Source of the DNA: Vitrella brassicaformis | Taxonomy: Eukaryota > Sar > Vitrellaceae | Direction: 5' to 3' | Assembly (NCBI GenBank): GCA_001179505.1 | Contig: CDMY01000973.1 | Coordinates: 9,486 to 57,769 of the forward strand | DNA: 48,284 nt | Part shown: positions 44,061-48,284 of the stretch, piece after piece | Layout: each line of letters starts with the position of its first letter | How positions within the stretch are numbered: position 1 is the stretch's first letter | Position numbers and translations under genes: made by a program | Notes under the pieces: generated by a model | What the model saw: only the letters and a program-made list of their open reading frames with translations | The model's database searches: none | Told to the model about the DNA's origin: nothing

Positions 44061-44398
44061 ACTTGCGAGCTTTCCCAGTTTGAACTCATCGTACGGCCTT
44101 GCAGCTGGCCTTGTAGACGCCATCACGTCGGTGCAGTACATGGCTGCACACCAAAAGGAGAAGAACGCCGCCTGCATCTTTCTCCTCTGTGTGTGCCTCT
44201 GTGCCTTCAGGTTCCGGTGAGGGCAAGGCGGCCTCATGGGCAACACGTTTGCCCCGCCAGACGATTCAGCCAGGATAGGCCTGTTTGCGGTGGTGTTCGG
44301 CCCCACCAAGTGCGTCTACATCGATGACCATGCCTGCAACGAAAGCGCCGAATTCACCTCCACCATGATGGACCGACACGCGCCAGCGGCATGCACCA
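44061..44398. repeat. Duplicated divergent-promoter segment, copy 2
   Basis: Matches 39885-40219. On the minus strand it keeps only MASTRPAARPYDEFKLGKLAS (start 44120 region), then enters foreign sequence and stops, so the FYVE-like gene is a stub here. On the plus strand the small membrane protein continues intact. Confidence 0.95.
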
Positions 44399-44637
44399 AG
44401 GGATGGCGGCCCGGGTCAATCGGATGGTGCTACGAGAAATGGTGGGACGTGCCCGACAAGGCGAGGCTGTACACTCACTTTGATCCCAAGGCCGTCAAGC
44501 GGGCGTGTGCATGGCAAGACAGGTGGACGCTTGAGCGGCGGATTGGTGTTGCTGTGGGGACTGGTATTGCGCTGATAGGCGTGGCTGCCATGTGGGCGAA
44601 ACCAAAGTGGATCAAACGATGGGTCAAGTTGGTGTGA
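44236..44637 (+). CDS. Small membrane protein, MGNTF family, intact copy
   Basis: A single exon of 133 aa. Glycine at position 2 followed by NTF could allow N-myristoylation, although residue 6 is Ala and not Ser/Thr. The middle has four Cys and several Trp (GWCYEKWWDVP). Residues 103-121 form a hydrophobic segment (IGVAVGTGIALIGVAAMWA), followed by a basic tail (KPKWIKRWVKLV), which suggests a C-terminal membrane anchor with a short exposed end. No family is recognised. The partial copy at 40057 shares the first ~52 codons with few changes. Expression is probably driven by the duplicated divergent promoter. Confidence 0.75.
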   Translation: MGNTFAPPDDSARIGLFAVVFGPTKCVYIDDHACNESAEFTSTMMDRHAPAACTKGWRPGSIGWCYEKWWDVPDKARLYTHFDPKAVKRACAWQDRWTLERRIGVAVGTGIALIGVAAMWAKPKWIKRWVKLV

Positions 44638-44984
44638 ATGAATGTGACTGTTGACTCTTCGCCAACGATTCTCTTCCCATCACTAGCACTTACTCTTTCG
44701 TGTGCTGTCCTGCCCCGTGCGGTGCGCTGTCATGCTATGCTCCCTTTCTATTTTCACACGAACCGCTGAGCGAGACGCGTTGAGGCGCCTTGCTATCGGC
44801 GTAATAGTAGCAAACAACGAACACTGCGGCCTTCCACGCATTCTGTCCTGGCAAAGAGAGGCGAGAAACTGTCATGGGCATCCACTCAGGCACAAATAGC
44901 GTCTTCTTCACACCACACCAAACCCCGAAAAACCATGCTGACCGCCTGACTGACGAAAAACAGAGAGCTCGGCTCGTCACACTA
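44638..44984. other. Spacer between convergent genes
   Basis: About 350 bases without a supported gene; 3' ends of the MGNTF gene and the acidic minus-strand gene. Confidence 0.6.
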
Positions 44985-45632
44985 TCATGCATCGAAGTCG
45001 AACGAGACTCTTGCCCGGTCGGCCTTCTTGTGCCTGTCCTGACCACCACCACTGCTGACATCCATCCGCTCCTCCCTCCCTCGCTTGCCCTCCTTCCTCC
45101 GCCCAATCAGCGCATCCGGCATCACACGAACATTCTGGCCACCAAGGCCAGTGGCAGTGGTGGTAGCAAGGTGCCGTCCTGTTGACAGCGCCGTAGACAG
45201 CACATCCGTGTCGCTGTCGTCCAGGTCCATCATAGACGAGGATGGCTGCGCGTCGACCTCCTCCACATCAGCTGCTCCCTCTCGGTCCATGTCGTCATGA
45301 GCTCCGTCTCGCTCCAGCACGCACTCCCAGCGGTCCTGGTCCTCTCTGTTCTCCTTTTGCCGACGCTGCCGCAGCTCTGTGAGGAACTCGAGAGCGCTCG
45401 AACGCATCTGCTCGGCGTCGTCCGAGTCGACGTCATTCAGCGAGTAGCGGGCCCACGAGGAGAAGGGAGGCGGGCGGGGAGGGGCGAGGGAGTCGGTGGT
45501 GTCCGTCATGAGCTCATCAGCAAGACCAGCAGCAGCAGGCGGAGCGGAGGAACGGGTTGAGTGAAGGACGTCGAAGGTCTGGTGAAGGCGCCTCGAGAAC
45601 CCACGATCTTGTGAGCGAATGAAGTACTGCAT
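44985..45632 (-). CDS. Acidic unknown protein
   Basis: An uninterrupted frame from ATG at 45632 to a stop at 44985, 215 aa. It has a helical stretch (DDAEQMRSSALEFLTELRQRRQKENREDQDRW), then acidic DLDDSDTD runs and a basic, Arg/Lys-rich end (GRRKEGKRGREER). No family recognised. A minus-strand frame at 45799-45672 (LDALAVAFQIHCELKHLNDLTPDLSL) with a GTGAGA donor looks like a first exon, but the phase is one base off. Either the start is internal, or there is a base error at the junction. It diverges from the CCCH gene. Confidence 0.5.
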   Translation of the reverse strand: MQYFIRSQDRGFSRRLHQTFDVLHSTRSSAPPAAAGLADELMTDTTDSLAPPRPPPFSSWARYSLNDVDSDDAEQMRSSALEFLTELRQRRQKENREDQDRWECVLERDGAHDDMDREGAADVEEVDAQPSSSMMDLDDSDTDVLSTALSTGRHLATTTATGLGGQNVRVMPDALIGRRKEGKRGREERMDVSSGGGQDRHKKADRARVSFDFDA

Positions 45633-45862
45633 TCCCACTGAGTCAGAGCCTCTTCAGGACTCTATTCTCACCACAAGCTCAGATCCGGCGTGAGATCGTT
45701 GAGATGTTTTAGCTCGCAGTGGATCTGGAAGGCGACGGCCAAGGCGTCCAGTTCACGACGGAGCAACGCAGCAGAGCATACACGCTGGCCAGATCCCATC
45801 CGCAACACCCAATGACGCACGGTGACACGACTGCCTACGTCCACGCGCCCCACCCCGTCACT

Positions 45863-47743
45863 ATGGAAGACACTCAGCAGCGCGGCAAGGTCATGATCCC
45901 TTCCCTCTCGCCCCTCCCGCCCTGCGCCTTTCCCCCCTATGGCTCGCCCAGCTGGTCGGCCTCTGTGCTGAAGGAGCAGCCGCCGAGCCCCTCGAAGGAA
46001 TCCTGTGGGTGCGGGCAGCGCTGCACGGCCATGCCGGGCGGCGACCACTCCGCGGGTCTGCACGGCATGGTGGGCGAGGGGCAGGTCATGCAGATGGACC
46101 ACTTGCATCACCACGACCCTGCTGGCGGCATGGTGCGGGAGGTCAGCAATGTGTCCACGACGGTGTCGATGGACGAGAACAAACGCCTCAAGGAGATCGA
46201 GAGACTCGAACGCAGACAGCTCTTCGCCAAAACCAAACTGTAAGGGCAGTGTCGAGGGACAGATCTGGCCGTGTCTCGTGGTGGGTGGGTGATGACGCTC
46301 TCGTATGTGTGCTTACCGTGTGTGGCGCGTGTGCAGCTGCCCGTGGTACCCCACCGGTCGCTGCTGGAAGCTGACCGAGTGCAACTTCGCACACAGGTAC
46401 GCCAACACATCGACAGACAAAACACTGCAGGCCTGCAGCCGTGTGAATGCTCAATGCTCATTTCTTTGCTGTCATCTGGTGTGTCCATCAATCAGCGAGG
46501 AAGAGTTGCGGCCCATCCCTGAGGGCCTGCTTCCGGTGAGTTCTCACACAACGCACACAGCCCAGCCCTGCCCGTCCACCGCTGATTGTCCTGTCTGTCT
46601 GTCTGCGTGTCTGTGTGTGATGTGATTGCACTGTTCATCATTCATTCAGTCTATCGACGGTGGGCGCAGCGGCGAGAGCAAGAAGCGCGACGTGGGCTCC
46701 GACCGCAAGACCTACAACGGCAGAATGCTCGTGGAACCGTTCACACCGACTAATGACGGTCAGCCACTCAGCCACGGACGCCCACATGGACCCGGGATAA
46801 ACGGCGAACGTCTGTGTGTGGTGAATCAAATCAGGTCTGTCCCGTTCGCGGAAGCGTCGCACCAAGTCGTTTCACTGCCCGAGTTACTCGCCGGGCGGGT
46901 GCCTGCTCCCCTCCTCCCCCCTGTGCACGGCCACCACCACCACACCCTACTACAACACTCGACCCAGATCCCTGACCTACGATGCACAGGTGCACTGCAC
47001 ACCAAGGCAGCGAAGCCGAGCACAAAGAGAGGCACCAATGGCTCTGTGTATGTGTATGTGTGTGTGTGGACTGTCCGTCCGTCAGGCGTCGGAGAGTGCG
47101 TCGACGTTTTCTCCTTCGTCGCCCCTGACGACCATCGCAAGCCCCATGCCCGTCTCCCTCCCCCCGTTCGACGAGACCCCACCCACACACAATGCGCGGC
47201 CCCGCGCATCGTCATTCGACTACGTCTTCTCCACGGCCCCACCAGGCGTCCACCAACCCACCACACACCAACAGGCTCACCCCCAGTCCACAGCACCACC
47301 ACACCAGCAGCACCCACAGTCCCCCCTGACCATCTACACGCCCACGGCCATGCGCCCCCGGAGCATGACCGAGTCGGTGGTGTACGTGCCGTCGTCGATG
47401 TATGCCACCCACACGGGCCACCACTCGCAGCCGCTGACGGTCATCGACTGCCGCAAAATGTGTGTGGGGGTGGGGGTGCAGACGTCCACTGCCTTACCCA
47501 ACACCTCGCCGGGGGGGTCGGGGGAGGGGGCGGGGCAGGAGGGAAGACTCAGCCCACTCAGCATACTCACGGGCGACGTCAATGTGTCCGAAAGCGGTAA
47601 GTACCGGAAGTGGGTGGCGTGAGTGGGGTCTGTGCTGCTTGCTGGTCTCGTGTGGACGTCGATTCATCCTTCGTGTTGTGTGTGTGGTGTGTGGCGGTTT
47701 GTCAGAGCTGGAGGCGGCCCAGCCGGTCGTGTATGAGGAGTGA
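45863..47743 (+). CDS. CCCH-type zinc-finger protein
   Basis: Seven exons: 45863-46239, 46337-46396, 46496-46535, 46650-46758, 46835-46989, 47086-47596 and 47706-47743. They close in frame to 429 aa. A helix with KRLKEIERLERRQLFAKTKL leads into C127-x7-C135-x5-C141-x3-H145 (CPWYPTGRC..ECNFAH), followed by EEELRPIPEGL. This finger, with FAH and the following LR..P, is the RNA-binding CCCH type common in alveolates. A second Cys cluster (HCPSYSPGGC) lacks the histidine. The long C-terminal part is Pro/Ser/Thr/His-rich and probably disordered. Such proteins often act in mRNA stability or translation; that role here is inference. The frame is open upstream to 45719; 45863 is chosen to leave the minus-strand gene's 5' region free. 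A start at 45812 is also possible. Confidence 0.8.
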
Positions 47744-48267
47744 CGGCGGAAGGAAGGGACAGACAGAAGAACGAGCGGGACACATCTACTCTACTGCTTC
47801 TCATCACTTTCTCTCTCTACCCCTCGACTATCTATCTGCCTTAACTGACTGATCTATCTATCTATCCTGCTGCTGGAAGTGTTTTCACCCTACCAATACC
47901 ATACCATTCCATTCTCTCACTGACTCGACTCACACACCGCATCATTCATCCATCCATCCATGCGTGTAGCTACGTACCACACACACACACACACACACGC
48001 ACAGACGCACACACACATGGGCGCTGGGTGCGATGGGTGGGCTGGCTGGCAGGCAGACCAGCATTACACAGCATCATCACATGCCATGGACAACACGGTC
48101 CGTGCGAAACACAGCCGTCATCCACTCATTACACACAAACGTACCGTAGGTGACACAATAATGGTATTTCTCAAGTCTTTTCTGCTCTTCTGCGCTGCGC
48201 AGTGGGGGGCCGGACGAACGAACGAACGGGCTTATGGATGGATGGGAGAGGGACAGACACTGCCTGA
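47744..48267. other. Spacer, repeat-rich
   Basis: CATC, CTAT and CA repeats, no gene recognised. Confidence 0.6.
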
Positions 48268-48284
48268 GGGGGGGGGGGGGGGGG
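48268..48284. other. Terminal poly-G run
   Basis: Seventeen G at the very end of the window. This looks like the edge of a contig or a sequencing stall and not biology. Confidence 0.7.

Overview
The window reads as nuclear DNA of a microbial eukaryote. Genes are split into many short exons by introns of roughly 60-150 bases with GT...AG ends (often GTACGT/GTGAGT and TGCAG). Introns and spacers are full of CATC, GT/CA and GACA repeats, coding DNA is GC-rich, and both strands carry genes. Telomere-like TTTAGGG units, an alveolate-style CCCH finger and this intron style make me think of a chromerid alga (Vitrella-like). That is inference; no search was run. Exon models were built by hand by matching splice phases. 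Where the phases close from start to stop the model is strong.

Layout. 1-3305 is repeat-rich spacer. A minus-strand gene of unknown function (3306-4040) diverges from a large secreted protein with eight bacterial-type SdrD/CnaB-like B repeats (4371-9405, 13 exons, 1350 aa). Next comes a small secreted protein with two knottin-like cysteine frameworks (9891-10681). A DMAC1/DUF4536-like small membrane protein (minus, 11160-11791) diverges from a BEM46/ABHD13-type hydrolase (11974-14050, 12 exons).

14.5-27.2 kb is a decaying accessory region. It holds three related pieces of a divergent protein-kinase-like family (14548-16192, 18340-18960, 24610-27238), all with stops or frame breaks. It also holds a short-chain dehydrogenase remnant, a HAD-like phosphatase whose C-terminal half has been rewritten, and a small helical protein.

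27.6-30.7 kb holds two tandem copies of a multi-exon module with no recognised function; the introns are clearly alike between copies. 30.7-33.3 kb is spacer with a perfect 35-base inverted repeat, then a disrupted cyclin-box-like gene.

33.5-40 kb is a conserved housekeeping block: ZNHIT2-like HIT zinc finger (33539-35694), RPA3-like replication protein A small subunit (35875-36316), and a FYVE-like zinc-finger protein on the minus strand (37096-39947). The divergent promoter of the FYVE-like gene is shared with a small membrane protein gene. That promoter segment is duplicated 4.2 kb away beside a telomere-like tract: one copy keeps the minus gene intact and truncates the plus gene, and the other does the reverse. 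The window closes with a secreted ricin-type lectin-like gene (minus), the intact small membrane protein, an acidic unknown protein (minus), a CCCH zinc-finger gene and a terminal poly-G run that looks like a contig end.

Several conserved exons carry single-base frame breaks. Some may be real decay and some may be assembly errors; reads or RNA would separate these.
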